Notes: generated by a model from the sequence alone, not told the origin. 64,000 nucleotides of DNA from DATFWC01 sp963777755 (GCA_963777755.1 CAVZSC010000032.1:62001-126000), one strand, 5' to 3'. Shown: positions 52,300 to 61,439, counted from the stretch's first letter. Numbers and translations are program-made.

Positions 52300-53276
52300 T
52301 CGATGACCTCGTCGGCGCGGGCGAGCAGGGTCTGGGGCACGTCGAGGCCGAGCGCCCTGGCGGTGATCAGATTGATCACCAGATCGAATTTGGTCGGCTG
52401 CTCGACCGGAATGTCACCGGGACTGGTCCCGCGTAAGATCTTGTCGACCAGCTCGGCACCCCGTCTGTACAGGCGCGGAACGTTTGGTCCATAAGACATC
52501 AGCCCCCCTACCTCGACATGCTCTCGGCTTCCGTGCATCGTCGGCAGGCGCGCGGCGAGAGCTAAGGTGTTGATGCGAAGCCGATGCGTGTTTACGAGCG
52601 CATCGATCGTGACGTACAGGGCTTGTGCGCCGTTCTTGACGCTTTCGATTGCCGTGGCGACATCCTCGCTGCGCCGTATTTCAAGCGTGACGATGGGAAG
52701 CCCAAGCGCACGGGCTCTCGCCTGAACCTCGCTCATCTCCAAGACCGCACTGGGATTGCCGACGTTGCCGAGGACCGCCAACGTGACGAGGCCCGGTGAA
52801 ACCTCGCGCAACAGCTCAAGTCGCTTGCCGACAAGGTCCCTGGTCTGATTCGAGAGTCCAGTGACGTTGCCGCCCGGCCGTGACAGGCTCGCGACGACGC
52901 CGACACCCACAGGGTCACCCATCGCTGCTGCGACAATGGGGATGACCGATGTCGCCCGTTTTGCCGCTACGACCGGAGGGGTGCCAGCCGTGAAGATGAC
53001 ATCGACCTTGAGCCGCACAAGCTCCGCAGCGATCTCGTCGAAGCGCTCGTTCCGACCCTCAGCCCACCGATATTCGATCGCGATCGTGCGATTCTCGATC
53101 CAACCGAGCTCGCGCAGCCGCTGCACGAAAGCGGCAACCCGTTGGCCTTCAACGGCGGACGTCAACGACCCTAAGAACCCTATGGTCGGGAGCTTCCCCA
53201 GCTGCTGCGCACGGGCCGCCAGCGGCGCGGCCGCCACCGCCCCGCCGAGCACCGTGATGAACGCGCGCCGCCTCAT
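52296..53276 (-). CDS. ABC_sub_bind orphan binding protein (first of a coupled pair)
   Basis: A 326-residue paralogue: signal MRRRAFITVLGGAVAAAPLA with ARAQQ, mature KLPTIGFLGSLTSAV, end LLARADEVIE. Its leader contains the second type of shared leader sequence (AGGTCCTTGG ... GTTCTGAAT) rather than the TTGTGCATCACA box. Confidence 0.88.
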   Translation of the reverse strand: MRRRAFITVLGGAVAAAPLAARAQQLGKLPTIGFLGSLTSAVEGQRVAAFVQRLRELGWIENRTIAIEYRWAEGRNERFDEIAAELVRLKVDVIFTAGTPPVVAAKRATSVIPIVAAAMGDPVGVGVVASLSRPGGNVTGLSNQTRDLVGKRLELLREVSPGLVTLAVLGNVGNPSAVLEMSEVQARARALGLPIVTLEIRRSEDVATAIESVKNGAQALYVTIDALVNTHRLRINTLALAARLPTMHGSREHVEVGGLMSYGPNVPRLYRRGAELVDKILRGTSPGDIPVEQPTKFDLVINLITARALGLDVPQTLLARADEVIE

Positions 53277-53299
53277 GGTGCTGCCCCTGGAAGACGCAG

Positions 53300-53380
53300 C
53301 CTAGCCCAGGACCTTGGGCACCGCGAGTATGGGCCGGAGCCGCCCGGAGGTCCTTGGGCCGAACCTGAAATGTTCTGAAT
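53300..53380 (-). promoter_or_regulatory. Second shared leader type (copy 1)
   Basis: On the plus strand, gaccttgggcaccgcgag ... aggtccttggg ... ctgaaatgttctgaat. Related copies are at about 54836-54905 and 57598-57676. In two of the three cases an ABC_sub_bind gene starts just beyond it (53276 and 57565). Confidence 0.45.
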
Positions 53381-53476
53381 TTAGACAGCCGTGTGTGAAG
53401 TTGTTCACATGGCTCCCAATGGCGCCGAGATAGGCAAGTATCGTCAGTCCGCCGGTCAGAGAGGAAGGATGATATC

Positions 53477-53647
53477 ATGACCTGGACTTCAGACGGGACC
53501 ATGCTCGGCCTAGTCGGCTGCGGCGCTGTCGCCGGTGCCGCGGCTGGAAGTTTCCTTTCAGTACCCGAGTTGACCGTCCCGCTTTTTGCCGTTGCCGGCG
53601 CAATAGCAGGAGCCGCGGCGGGCATGCTGGTTTGCTTTACGCGCTAG
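53477..53647 (+). CDS. 56-residue glycine-zipper membrane protein
   Basis: A GAGGAAGGATGAT ribosome site precedes ATG 53477. The product has two hydrophobic helices with small-residue zippers, GLVGCGAVAGAAAGSFL and VAGAIAGAAAGMLVC, separated by a short turn around SVPELTVP. The whole protein would sit in the membrane as a hairpin. No family is recognised. It stands in a plus-strand gap between minus-strand genes, with a hairpin 80 bases downstream. Confidence 0.6.
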   Translation: MTWTSDGTMLGLVGCGAVAGAAAGSFLSVPELTVPLFAVAGAIAGAAAGMLVCFTR

Positions 53648-53728
53648 TGCAAGGCCCGGCTGCCGGGCTCGGTGCACGAGCTGCGGTTCTCACGGGGCCC
53701 GGCTGCCGGCCGGGTTGCCGGATTGGCC

Positions 53729-53757
53729 AGCCTGAAATCGTCCTGATTTTTCAGGCT
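53729..53757 (+). terminator. Hairpin downstream of the small membrane protein
   Basis: AGCCTGAAA ... TTTCAGGCT forms a 9-bp stem with an 11-base loop. The T stretch is inside the stem side rather than after it, so termination is possible but not typical. Confidence 0.4.
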
Positions 53758-53784
53758 CGGCCCTCATCGCCGCAAGTCGGCGCG

Positions 53785-54741
53785 CTAGCTGTGAAGTGTC
53801 AGGACGTTCTTCCTGGTGAAGCCGAGACGGCTGATTGGCGTATTCTTATCAAGGCTAGCATGAGGCCTATGCCAGTTGTAGCGGTGCAGCCAGAGAGGCA
53901 GCGCGCCACGCCTCTGATCTGAATGCTCGAAAGCCGTGGCATAGGCCCATTCTCGGAGCGCGGTCTGGATGAAGCGTTCGGCCTTGCCGTTGGTCTGTGG
54001 CGTGTATGGCTTGGTCCTGAGGTGCTTGATGCCGAGCTGAGCGCAGGCACGTGCGAAGGCCATTGAGCGATAGCAGCTGCCGTTGTCCGTCATGACGCGA
54101 TCGACGGTGACGCCAAGACGCGCAAAGTAGGCGACGGCGTTAAGGAGAAAGGCAACGGCGCTTTCCTTCCTCTCGTCGGGGAAGATCTCAGCGGTGGCCA
54201 CGCGGGAATGATCGTCGATGGCGACATGAGCGAACTCCCAACCCACCCCCCGTGTGGCATTCGGCTGCCTTTTATCGCCTGTGATGCGGTGACCTACCGC
54301 ATTGAACCGGCCCAGCTTTTTGATGTCCAGGTGGACGATCTCGCCGGGGCTGGCGCGCTCGTAACGGGGGCGGGGCTTCTGAGGCTCAAGAGCGGACAGC
54401 AAGCTCAGGCCGCAGCGCTTGAGAATGCGCGAGACGGTGGACGGGGAGATGCCGATCTGACTTGCGATATGCGTTTGGATGTAGCGCTGGCGGCGTAAGC
54501 CTTCAACGGCAGCACATGTGGCGGGCGGGGTTCGGCTGGGCGATGAAAGGGGCCTTGAGGATCGGTCGTTGAGACCATCCCTCCCTTCGGCATGGAAACG
54601 ATCGACCCACTTGCTGACTGTCTTCGATGTGGTGTTGTACTGGCGGGCGGCGGCGGCTCTGGTCAGCCCGCCATGCACCACCGCCAGAACCATCCCCTCT
54701 CGACCTTTCGGCGTCAGGCGAGCATTCTTGTGGGTGTCCAT
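53785..54741 (-). CDS. IS481-family transposase
   Basis: A 318-residue transposase. The N-terminal helix-turn-helix region (LTRAAAARQYNTTSKTVSKW) is followed by an rve-type DDE core: GEIVHLDIKKLGRF (first Asp), DRVMTDNGSCYRS (second Asp), and QTNGKAERFIQTALREWAY (Glu). The stop TAG lies outside the inverted repeat in the flanking GCTAGC, so the reading frame is closed by the target site. Confidence 0.93.
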   Translation of the reverse strand: MDTHKNARLTPKGREGMVLAVVHGGLTRAAAARQYNTTSKTVSKWVDRFHAEGRDGLNDRSSRPLSSPSRTPPATCAAVEGLRRQRYIQTHIASQIGISPSTVSRILKRCGLSLLSALEPQKPRPRYERASPGEIVHLDIKKLGRFNAVGHRITGDKRQPNATRGVGWEFAHVAIDDHSRVATAEIFPDERKESAVAFLLNAVAYFARLGVTVDRVMTDNGSCYRSMAFARACAQLGIKHLRTKPYTPQTNGKAERFIQTALREWAYATAFEHSDQRRGALPLWLHRYNWHRPHASLDKNTPISRLGFTRKNVLTLHS

Positions 54742-54823
54742 TCGGTCCTCCGCGAATCGCTGGTGTTTGGCGACTTCAGCGTTCCCGGTTCAGATCGAAT
54801 GGACAACCTCCTGACAGTTCACA
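53790..54823 (-). mobile_element. IS481-family insertion sequence
   Basis: Ends TGTGAAGTGTCAGGACGTT and TGTGAACTGTCAGGAGGTT (inward) form a 19-base terminal inverted repeat with two mismatches. GCTAGC flanks both sides (53784-53789 and 54824-54829), the 6-base NCTAGN-type target duplication known for IS481. The element looks intact and possibly active. Confidence 0.9.
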
Positions 54824-54835
54824 GCTAGCGCACGA

Positions 54836-54905
54836 CCTTGAGCCTCGCGAGTCTGTGCCGAGACGGCCGGCAAGTCCTTGGGCGAGACCTGAATTGTTCT
54901 GAATC
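54836..54905. repeat. Second shared leader type (copy 2), without a gene
   Basis: The sequence around aagtccttgggcgagacctg and aattgttctgaat repeats the leader seen at 53300-53380 and 57598-57676. It lies between the IS481 and the IS256 elements with no ABC_sub_bind gene behind it, which suggests that the gene was lost when the insertion sequences arrived. Confidence 0.5.
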
Positions 54906-54971
54906 CGCCAGGGCCGGGCACAGGTCCCCTCAGGGCCCCCCGCGCCGACCACAGGTGGCGTCGCGGGAGTG

Positions 54972-56372
54972 GTTGGAATTGAAAGTGGCGTAGTCTCCGG
55001 GGTGATCAACCTCGAATCATCCAGCGTTGAAGCGCTGGACTGGAGACCACGCCATGACAAGCGTTACCACGAAGCTTGAGTCGTCGCAGCCGCAAAACGA
55101 GACTGCGGTCCATCTTTTCGACAACTGGATTGATCCGATTGAGACCGAGATCCGCGGGCGCGTGCGCGGTTTCATCGAGGAGCTGATCCGCGAGGAGCTC
55201 GATGCGGCGCTGGCACGCCCACGCTACGGTCGGCAGGCGAAGAGCAACGATGAGGCCGATGGTGCCGCAGGCATCGTCGGCCACCGGCATGGGAGCCGAA
55301 CGCGCACGCTGATGGGCACCTTCGGGAAGGTGGAAATCGATGTGCCGCGCGCCCGGCTGCATGCTGCCGACGGCAAGACCACCGAATGGCGCAGCTCGGC
55401 GTTGCGCGCCTATCAGCGCCGCACGCTCGCTGCCGACGCGCTGATTGCCGGCGCCTATCTGGCCGGCACCAACACGCGCCGGGTTCGCCGCGCGCTGGCA
55501 GCGCTGTTTTGCGGCGCGGTGGGCAAGGACACGGTGAGCCGGGTCTGGCGCAAGGTGAAGGGCGACTGGGACGCCTGGAACGCCCGCTCGCTCGCCGCAG
55601 AGCCGATCGTGCGGCTCATTCTCGACGGCACGGTGGTGCGCGTGCGGCTCGACCGCAAGGCGACCGCGATCTCGCTGCTGGTCGTGCTCGGCGTGCGCGC
55701 GGACGGCCAGAAGGTCCTGCTCACGATCAAGAGCATGGGCGGAGAGAGCAGCGAGGCCTGGCGCGCGGTCCTCGACGATCTCGTCAAGCGCGGGCTGCGG
55801 CGACCCGAGTTCCTGATCGTCGACGGCGCATCGGGGCTGGACAAGGCGATTGCCGCCGTGTGGGACGGCGTGCCGGTGCAGCGATGCACGGTTCACAAGC
55901 ACCGTAACCTGCTCGCGCATGCGCCCGAGCGCCTGCATGAGGAGATCACTGCCGATTACACCGACATGATCTACGCCGCCACGCCCAAGGAGATCGAAGC
56001 GCGCCGCAAGACCTTCATCCGCAAGTGGCGGCTCAAACATCGTGCCGTCGCCGACAGTCTCGAGGAAGCCGGCGATCGCCTCTTCATCTTCACGCGCCTG
56101 CCGCCGAGCCAGTGGCGCAGCGTCAGGACCACCAACGCAATCGAGCGGCTCCACGAAGAGTTCAAGCGACGCATCAAGACGCAGACCGTGCTGCCCTCCG
56201 CAGAAACCGCCGCCATGCTGTTCTGGGCGCTGCTTGCTTCCGGCCAAATCAGCATGCGCAAGGTCGACGGCTGGCAGACGCTGGCAACGAAGCTCATCGA
56301 TCAGCCGATTGACCTCGCCGCCTGACCCGCTACTCTGAATTTGCCGGAGATTGCGCCACAACGATTTCCAAC
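54972..56372 (+). mobile_element. IS256-family insertion sequence
   Basis: Outer ends share GTTGGAA and GTGGCG-A-TCTCCGG in inverted orientation: left GTGGCGTAGTCTCCGG, right (inward) GTGGCGCAATCTCCGG. About 1.4 kb with one transposase gene, the normal size for the family. A clear target duplication was not identified. Confidence 0.8.
55054..56325 (+). CDS. IS256-family (mutator-type) transposase
   Basis: A 423-residue transposase: N-terminal domain with GTFGKVEIDVPRAR, then the DDE core VRLILDGTVVRV (first Asp), FLIVDGASGLDKAI (second Asp) with QRCTVHKHRNLL (conserved Cys-His), and RTTNAIERLHEEFKRR (Glu). The conserved N-terminal rearrangement LSALRAYQRRT is present. It looks intact. The Met at 55054 is preferred over 55027, which falls in the left end region. 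Confidence 0.92.
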   Translation: MTSVTTKLESSQPQNETAVHLFDNWIDPIETEIRGRVRGFIEELIREELDAALARPRYGRQAKSNDEADGAAGIVGHRHGSRTRTLMGTFGKVEIDVPRARLHAADGKTTEWRSSALRAYQRRTLAADALIAGAYLAGTNTRRVRRALAALFCGAVGKDTVSRVWRKVKGDWDAWNARSLAAEPIVRLILDGTVVRVRLDRKATAISLLVVLGVRADGQKVLLTIKSMGGESSEAWRAVLDDLVKRGLRRPEFLIVDGASGLDKAIAAVWDGVPVQRCTVHKHRNLLAHAPERLHEEITADYTDMIYAATPKEIEARRKTFIRKWRLKHRAVADSLEEAGDRLFIFTRLPPSQWRSVRTTNAIERLHEEFKRRIKTQTVLPSAETAAMLFWALLASGQISMRKVDGWQTLATKLIDQPIDLAA

Positions 56373-56578
56373 ACGATCAGCTACGGCACCCGACCACATG
56401 CCTCGCGCTGACTCAGCGGAGTCCGCTGGTGCATCTTTGCCCCTCGCGGCTACACCAAACAGCGGCCCCTGCAGCGGGCGAATCCATGGGCTTCTCTGAG
56501 TCATGGCGAGGCGGCCGTCACGGATGCCATCGCATTCGCAGCGGAGAGAGTTGCTGGTGCTGCAAGGCTCACGACGCC

Positions 56579-57565
56579 CTACTCGATCACCTCGTCGGCG
56601 CGCACGAGCAGCGAAGGCGGCACCTCGATGCCGAGCGCCCGGGCCGCCTTGAGGTTCAGGGTCGTCTCGTACTTGGTGGGTGCCTGCACTGGAAGGTCGC
56701 CGGGCTTGGCGCCGCGCAGGATACGATCGACATAGGATGCCGCCTGCCGGAACATTTCGAGCTGGTTGATCCCATAGGACATGAGGCCGCCAGCCGCGAC
56801 GAAAAGACGAATCGCGTAAACCGACGGGAGGCGGTGGCGAGCGGCCAGCGCGATGATGAGATCGCGATGGACGACGGTCGTGGTATCCGGTGGCAGCAGC
56901 AGGCCGCTGTTCGGCACGCGCGAGAGCGCGACGATCGCACGCTCGATGTCGGCGGCGGTCTCAACGCGGCTGGGCACAATTTCGATCGAAAGCGTCGAAG
57001 CGGTGGCCTCAGCTGCCTGCAGAAAGTAGTCGAAGGCCGTCGTATTCGGATTGCCTACGAGAGCGGCGCGCGCAAGGCGCGGTTCGATCTCCTTGAGCAT
57101 CGCCAGCCACTTGCCGGTGATGCCTGCCTCGAACTGCAGCATGCCTGTGATATTGCCACCCGGCCGTGCCAGGCTCGCGACGAAACCTGAGCCGATCGGG
57201 TCGGATACGGAGACGAACACGATCGGGATCGTCCGGCTCTCATGCCGTATCGCTGCGACGATCGGAGGCGACTGAGCGAGGATCACATCGGGTTGCAACG
57301 CAATCAGCTCCTTCGCGAGCATGTGATGCTGGTCTGCCCTGCCGGCTGCAAAGCGAGCATCGATGCGGATGTTGCGGCCCTCCGATCAACCGTGCTTGTC
57401 GAGTGCCTGGTGGAGAGCTGCAAGGCGCGTTTTCGCTTCCGGATCGTTCTCGGCGAAGGCTATCAGCACGCCGACCCGACGCATGTGATCGGCTTGCTGC
57501 GCGCGCGCCACCAGCGGCCACGCCGCGGCGCCGCCGAGAGCCGCGATGAATTCGCGCCGTCTCAT
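56579..57565 (-). pseudogene. ABC_sub_bind gene interrupted by one in-frame TGA
   Basis: From 57565 the frame reads MRRREFIAALGGAAAWPLVA, then ALDKHG, a TGA, and continues in the same frame SEGRNIRIDARF through to LLVRADEVIE at 56579. Paralogues have Trp at the stop position (GW-EG), so a single TGG-to-TGA change explains the break. Everything else looks intact over 328 codons. It would give a 59-residue fragment unless read through. Confidence 0.8.
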
Positions 57566-57597
57566 GGGTGCTGCCTTTGGGAACGCCGAGCCTAGCG

Positions 57598-57676
57598 CGG
57601 AACCTTCAACCCCGCGAGTTTGCCGTACTGTTGCCGGCAAGGTCCTTGGATCAGAGCTGAATTGTTCTGAATCAGG
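57598..57676 (-). promoter_or_regulatory. Second shared leader type (copy 3)
   Basis: Plus-strand text aaccttcaaccccgcgag ... aaggtccttgg ... ctgaattgttctgaat, directly upstream of the minus-strand start at 57565. The rest of the gap to 57925 holds a G-run (ggtgggggggtgg near 57770) and no supportable gene. Confidence 0.45.
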
Positions 57677-57925
57677 CGAACGTGGGTAGGTCGTTAAAAC
57701 CTGTCACGCCGCCGATGCGTAGAGGCACCCCGGTGGCGGGTCTGCGCAGGTAACAGTACTGTTTTGGGGGTGGGGGGGTGGCTTCAACATTTCAACCGCG
57801 CCACCGCCAAGGCCAGTCCGTTCGTTTGCACGCGACTACCTGTCCGGATGTCGTCTGCATTTTCGGCTCGCCCATGGCCTCGGCAATGCGGCCACCGATC
57901 TGTTCTTGGCTACACCGCCGCCGAT

Positions 57926-58908
57926 TCATTCAATCACCTCGTCGGCACGGGCGAGCAGGGTCGGGGGGATTTCGAGGCCGAGCGCCTTGGCGGTCTTGAG
58001 GTTGATCGTGAGCTCGAACCTATTCGGAGCCTGTACCGGCAGATCGGCCGGTTGGACACCGCGCAGAATTCGATCCACGTAAACCGCGGCTTGCCGATAC
58101 ACGTCGGCGACGTCGAGTCCGTAAGACATCAGACCGCCCTGCTTGGCAAAAGCATCGAAGGGATAGACGGCCGGCAGGCGGTAATGCGCGGCGAGGCCGA
58201 TAATGAGCTCCCGATGCAGGGTCAAAAGGCCATCAGGCGCGACGATCAGGCCGCCGTGGGACTGTCGGGCCGCATCGACGATCGCGACCGCTATCTCAGC
58301 CGGATTGCGCACAGGCACCGCCCTGGAATTCGAGGCCTGCCGACCCGGCTGTAGCCGCAACAACGTGGGAAAATTGATCGGTGTTGGGGTTGGCAGGATT
58401 GGTAATAAAGGTGACGTGCGCAACACGCGGCCTGACCTCATTAAGTAGCTCCACCCACTTTCCGCTGATCGCAAATTCGAAATTGGTGAGTCCAGTCGTG
58501 TAAGGACCGGGCCGCGCCAGACTTTCGATCAGGCCCTGGCGTACTGGATCGGCGACAAGGACGAACACGACGGGGATGGTACGGCTGCGTTCCCGCACAG
58601 CAGTCAACGCGGGAGTTCCGTTCGTGATGATGACATCGGGCTTCAAGCCGACAAGCAGGCCTGCGTCGTCCCTTATGCGATTGAAATCGCCACGGCCCAC
58701 TCGGACGTCGATGGATAAATTGTGGCCCTCGGTCCAGCCCAGTTCCCGCAATTTGCCACGGAGGGCCGCTAGCCGTGGCTGCATTTCTGCTTCCGCGAAA
58801 TCCTGCGAGAATTCCGATGAGCCGAATCGGCTCCGACTGCTGCGCGCGCGCCGCGAGCGGCCACGCCGCCGCGCCGCCGAGGAGTGTGATGACCTCGCGC
58901 CGCCTCAT
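57926..58908 (-). pseudogene. ABC_sub_bind gene broken by frameshifts
   Basis: The N-terminus from 58908 (MRRREVITLLGGAAAWPLAA) shifts frame after about 35 residues (near 58790) into LRGKLRELGWTEGHNLSIDV, and again near 58330-58380 into the frame of AVAIVDAARQSHGGLIVAPD, which ends LLARADEVIE at 57926. At least two frameshifts make it non-functional. The leader has the TTGTGCATCACA box. Confidence 0.8.
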
Positions 58909-58966
58909 CTGTGCTCCCCCTCAGCCAAGGATCGCACCCTACCACACCGTCCTAGGAAAAGCCGCG

Positions 58967-58988
58967 TTGTGCATCACAGCAAAATTGG
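58967..58988 (-). promoter_or_regulatory. Shared leader box of array genes (copy 3)
   Basis: TTGTGCATCACAGCAAA upstream of the broken gene starting at 58908, with the same spacing as the intact members. Confidence 0.5.
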
Positions 58989-59139
58989 GTGGCCGATGTC
59001 GCAGATGGGTCAAACTGAGACCTCATCGGAATTCTGAACAACGACTGCTTCGTATCCGGGAGCGGACATTACACGGCACGCACCGGCAGGTCCGAGAAGT
59101 GCCAGGAGCGGCCGTGAGCAGATGCAGCAACACTGCGTG

Positions 59140-60135
59140 TTACTCGATCACCTCGTCGGCGCGGGCGAGCAGCAACGGCGGCACATCAAGGCCGAGCGCC
59201 TTGGCGGTTTTCAGGTTGATGACCAGCTCGTACTTGGTCGGAGCCTGCACTGGCAGGTCGGCCGGCTTCTCGCCCTTGAGGATGCGATCAACGTAGCCGG
59301 CCGCGCGCCGGTGCTGATCGAAGATGTCGGGTCCATACGAGACGAGACCGCCGGCCTCGACGAAAGCGCGCCGGTGATAGACGGCCGGCAGTTTGTATTG
59401 CGCGGCGAGCCGAATGATCAGATCGCGATGCACCAGCATCAAAGCGCTAGCCGTCGCGATTATGCCGCCGCGCGGCGCGCGCGCGAATGCCGCAAGCGCC
59501 CGCTCGATCCCTGCAGTGTCGCGCACGTCGACGGGGCTAAGCTCCACACCGAGGGACGGGGCGGCGGTCTGGATCGCGCCGAACTGGCCATGCCCGGCCG
59601 CCAACGCCGCATCGCGAAAAACCGCGACCCGCGTGACGTCGGGGGCGATCTGCTTGAGCAGCTCTAGCCACTTCGCGCTCAAGCTATACTCGAACATGAC
59701 AAAGCCGGTGGTGTTGCCGCCCGGCCGCGCCAGGCTCTCGACGAAACCCGCGCCGACCGGATCGGTCACCGCGGTGAACACAATGGGAATGGTGTGGGTC
59801 GCCTGCTGCACCGGGCCGAGGGTCGCGGCGCCGCCGCTCATGATCACATCGGGCGCGAGCGCCACCAATTCGGTCGCGTATTGACGTATCCGGTCGGCAT
59901 TTCCCGACCCAAAGCGAATGTCGATCTGCAAGTTGCCACCCTTGCTCCAGCCCGCTTCCCGCAGCCCCTGTTGAAAGGCCGCGATGCGGGCCTGCAGATC
60001 GGTGTCGTCTGCATCGATGCCCGAACCCATGAGAACACCGATGCGCCGCACCCGGTCCGCCTGCTGCGCGCGCGCCCCCAGCGGCCAAGCTGCCGCCGCA
60101 CTGCCGAGAAGCGCGATGAATTTCCGTCGCCTCAT
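59140..60135 (-). CDS. ABC_sub_bind orphan binding protein
   Basis: A 331-residue paralogue: signal MRRRKFIALLGSAAAAWPLG with ARAQQ, mature RVRRIGVLMGSGIDADD, then REAGWSKGGNLQIDIRFGSG and end LLLARADEVIE. The Met at 60135 fits the array's common start; the frame open to 60201 does not. It is preceded by a leader with the TTGTGCATCACA box at 60202-60222. Confidence 0.88.
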   Translation of the reverse strand: MRRRKFIALLGSAAAAWPLGARAQQADRVRRIGVLMGSGIDADDTDLQARIAAFQQGLREAGWSKGGNLQIDIRFGSGNADRIRQYATELVALAPDVIMSGGAATLGPVQQATHTIPIVFTAVTDPVGAGFVESLARPGGNTTGFVMFEYSLSAKWLELLKQIAPDVTRVAVFRDAALAAGHGQFGAIQTAAPSLGVELSPVDVRDTAGIERALAAFARAPRGGIIATASALMLVHRDLIIRLAAQYKLPAVYHRRAFVEAGGLVSYGPDIFDQHRRAAGYVDRILKGEKPADLPVQAPTKYELVINLKTAKALGLDVPPLLLARADEVIE

Positions 60136-60201
60136 GGGGGCTTCCCCTCCGGCCCAGAACCCAGGCCAAGTTGAGGTTACCACATTCGGGGGCGGCGCCA
60201 T

Positions 60202-60222
60202 TTGTGCATCACAACAAATTTC
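60202..60222 (-). promoter_or_regulatory. Shared leader box of array genes (copy 4)
   Basis: TTGTGCATCACAACAAA, with one base change relative to the others, 67 bases upstream of the start at 60135. Confidence 0.5.
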
Positions 60223-60285
60223 GCGGCCAATGTCTCAGTTGGGTCATTCGCGTCGGACCCAGGCGCCGCAGTGCTTCGCGCAATG
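60223..60285. repeat. 63-base intergenic repeat (partner of 46714-46776)
   Basis: Same text as at 46714-46776. Here it continues into tccgctatgcc, the ordinary intergenic filler, so this is probably the ancestral context and the 46.7-kb copy is the rearranged one. Confidence 0.75.
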
Positions 60286-60380
60286 TCCGCTATGCCTCCG
60301 ATTGCGATCGAATTGATGCATCGCGGTGAAATGACGCGATGTGCCAAGAGGCGACATACGCGTTGCAGCAAAGGGCACCC

Positions 60381-61364
60381 CTACTCAATCACCTCGTCGG
60401 CGGTGGCGAGCAGCCTGGCGGGAATTTCGAATTTGAGGGTTCTGGCGGTCTGTACATTGATGATCAGCTCGAATTTGGTCGCCCGGTCGATCGGCAGGTC
60501 CGCCGGCTTCGCGCCTTTGAGGATGCGGCCGGCATAGAGCCCGGCGCGGCGATACGCGTCGGCGGTGTCGTTCCCATAGCTGATCATGCCGCCGGCCACC
60601 GTGAAGTCGCGGGTGCTGCCGACCATCGCAATGTTGTTTCGCGCCGCGAGCAGCGCAAGCTGACGGGCGCGAGCGGTCAAGAAAGGATCGGCTGCAATGA
60701 TCACGGCGCTGGCCCTGTGCTGCACCAGCGTCTCGAACGCCGCATCGATCTCGCCCGCGGTGCTGGCCTCGAGCATCTCCAGCTGCAGCCCGGTCACGCG
60801 GGCGGCGGCCTCGCGCAGCGGCTGCGCGTAAAGCGCCGCTTCCCGATTCCTGGGATTGCTGATGACGGCGATCAGCGTGGCCGCGGGAACGAGCTCACGC
60901 GCCAATTCGAGATGCTTCGCCCCGAGCTCGACGCTGAACCAGCTCACTCCGGTGACATTCCCTTCCGGCTGGCTGAAGCTGCCGACGAGCCCGGCGCGCA
61001 CCGGATCGACGCCGCTCGTGAACACGATCGGGATCGTCGTGGTCAGTGACTTCGCGACCAGGGCCGAATTGTTGCCCCCGGTCGCCGCGATGACCGCCGC
61101 CCGGCGGTCGATCAGGTCGGCTGCCAGCGCCCGCAACCGGTCCGGTTGATTCTCCGCATAGCGGTATTCGACCGCAACGTTCTGGCCGGCCACATATCCG
61201 GCTTCGCCCAGGCCGCGGCGAAAGCTTTCCACCAGGTGAGGGCGCTCGCCGGCGGAAAGACCATTCAGGTACCCGACCACCGGCAGCGCCGGCTGCTGCG
61301 CGCGCGCCGCGAGCGGCCACGTTGCCGCGCCGCCGAGCAGCATGATGAACTCGCGTCGTCTCAT
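60381..61364 (-). CDS. ABC_sub_bind orphan binding protein
   Basis: A 327-residue paralogue: signal MRRREFIMLLGGAATWPLA with ARAQQ, mature LPVVGYLNGLSAGERPH, end RLLATADEVIE. In sequence it is nearest to the 43494-44471 product (both share the FTVAGGMISYG / FVEIGGLMSYA region style and an RRAGLYAGRILKG-type helix). The TTGTGCATCACA box lies 54 bases upstream. Confidence 0.88.
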   Translation of the reverse strand: MRRREFIMLLGGAATWPLAARAQQPALPVVGYLNGLSAGERPHLVESFRRGLGEAGYVAGQNVAVEYRYAENQPDRLRALAADLIDRRAAVIAATGGNNSALVAKSLTTTIPIVFTSGVDPVRAGLVGSFSQPEGNVTGVSWFSVELGAKHLELARELVPAATLIAVISNPRNREAALYAQPLREAAARVTGLQLEMLEASTAGEIDAAFETLVQHRASAVIIAADPFLTARARQLALLAARNNIAMVGSTRDFTVAGGMISYGNDTADAYRRAGLYAGRILKGAKPADLPIDRATKFELIINVQTARTLKFEIPARLLATADEVIE

Positions 61365-61417
61365 GTGCTTCCCTCAAGCCGAGGATCACACCCTACCATA
61401 TCCCTGGAAACGCCGTG

Positions 61418-61439
61418 TTGTGCATCACAGCAAAATTGG
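61418..61439 (-). promoter_or_regulatory. Shared leader box of array genes (copy 5)
   Basis: TTGTGCATCACAGCAAA upstream of the first array gene (start 61364). About 285 bases between it and the TauE/SafE gene hold no other supportable gene. Confidence 0.5.
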
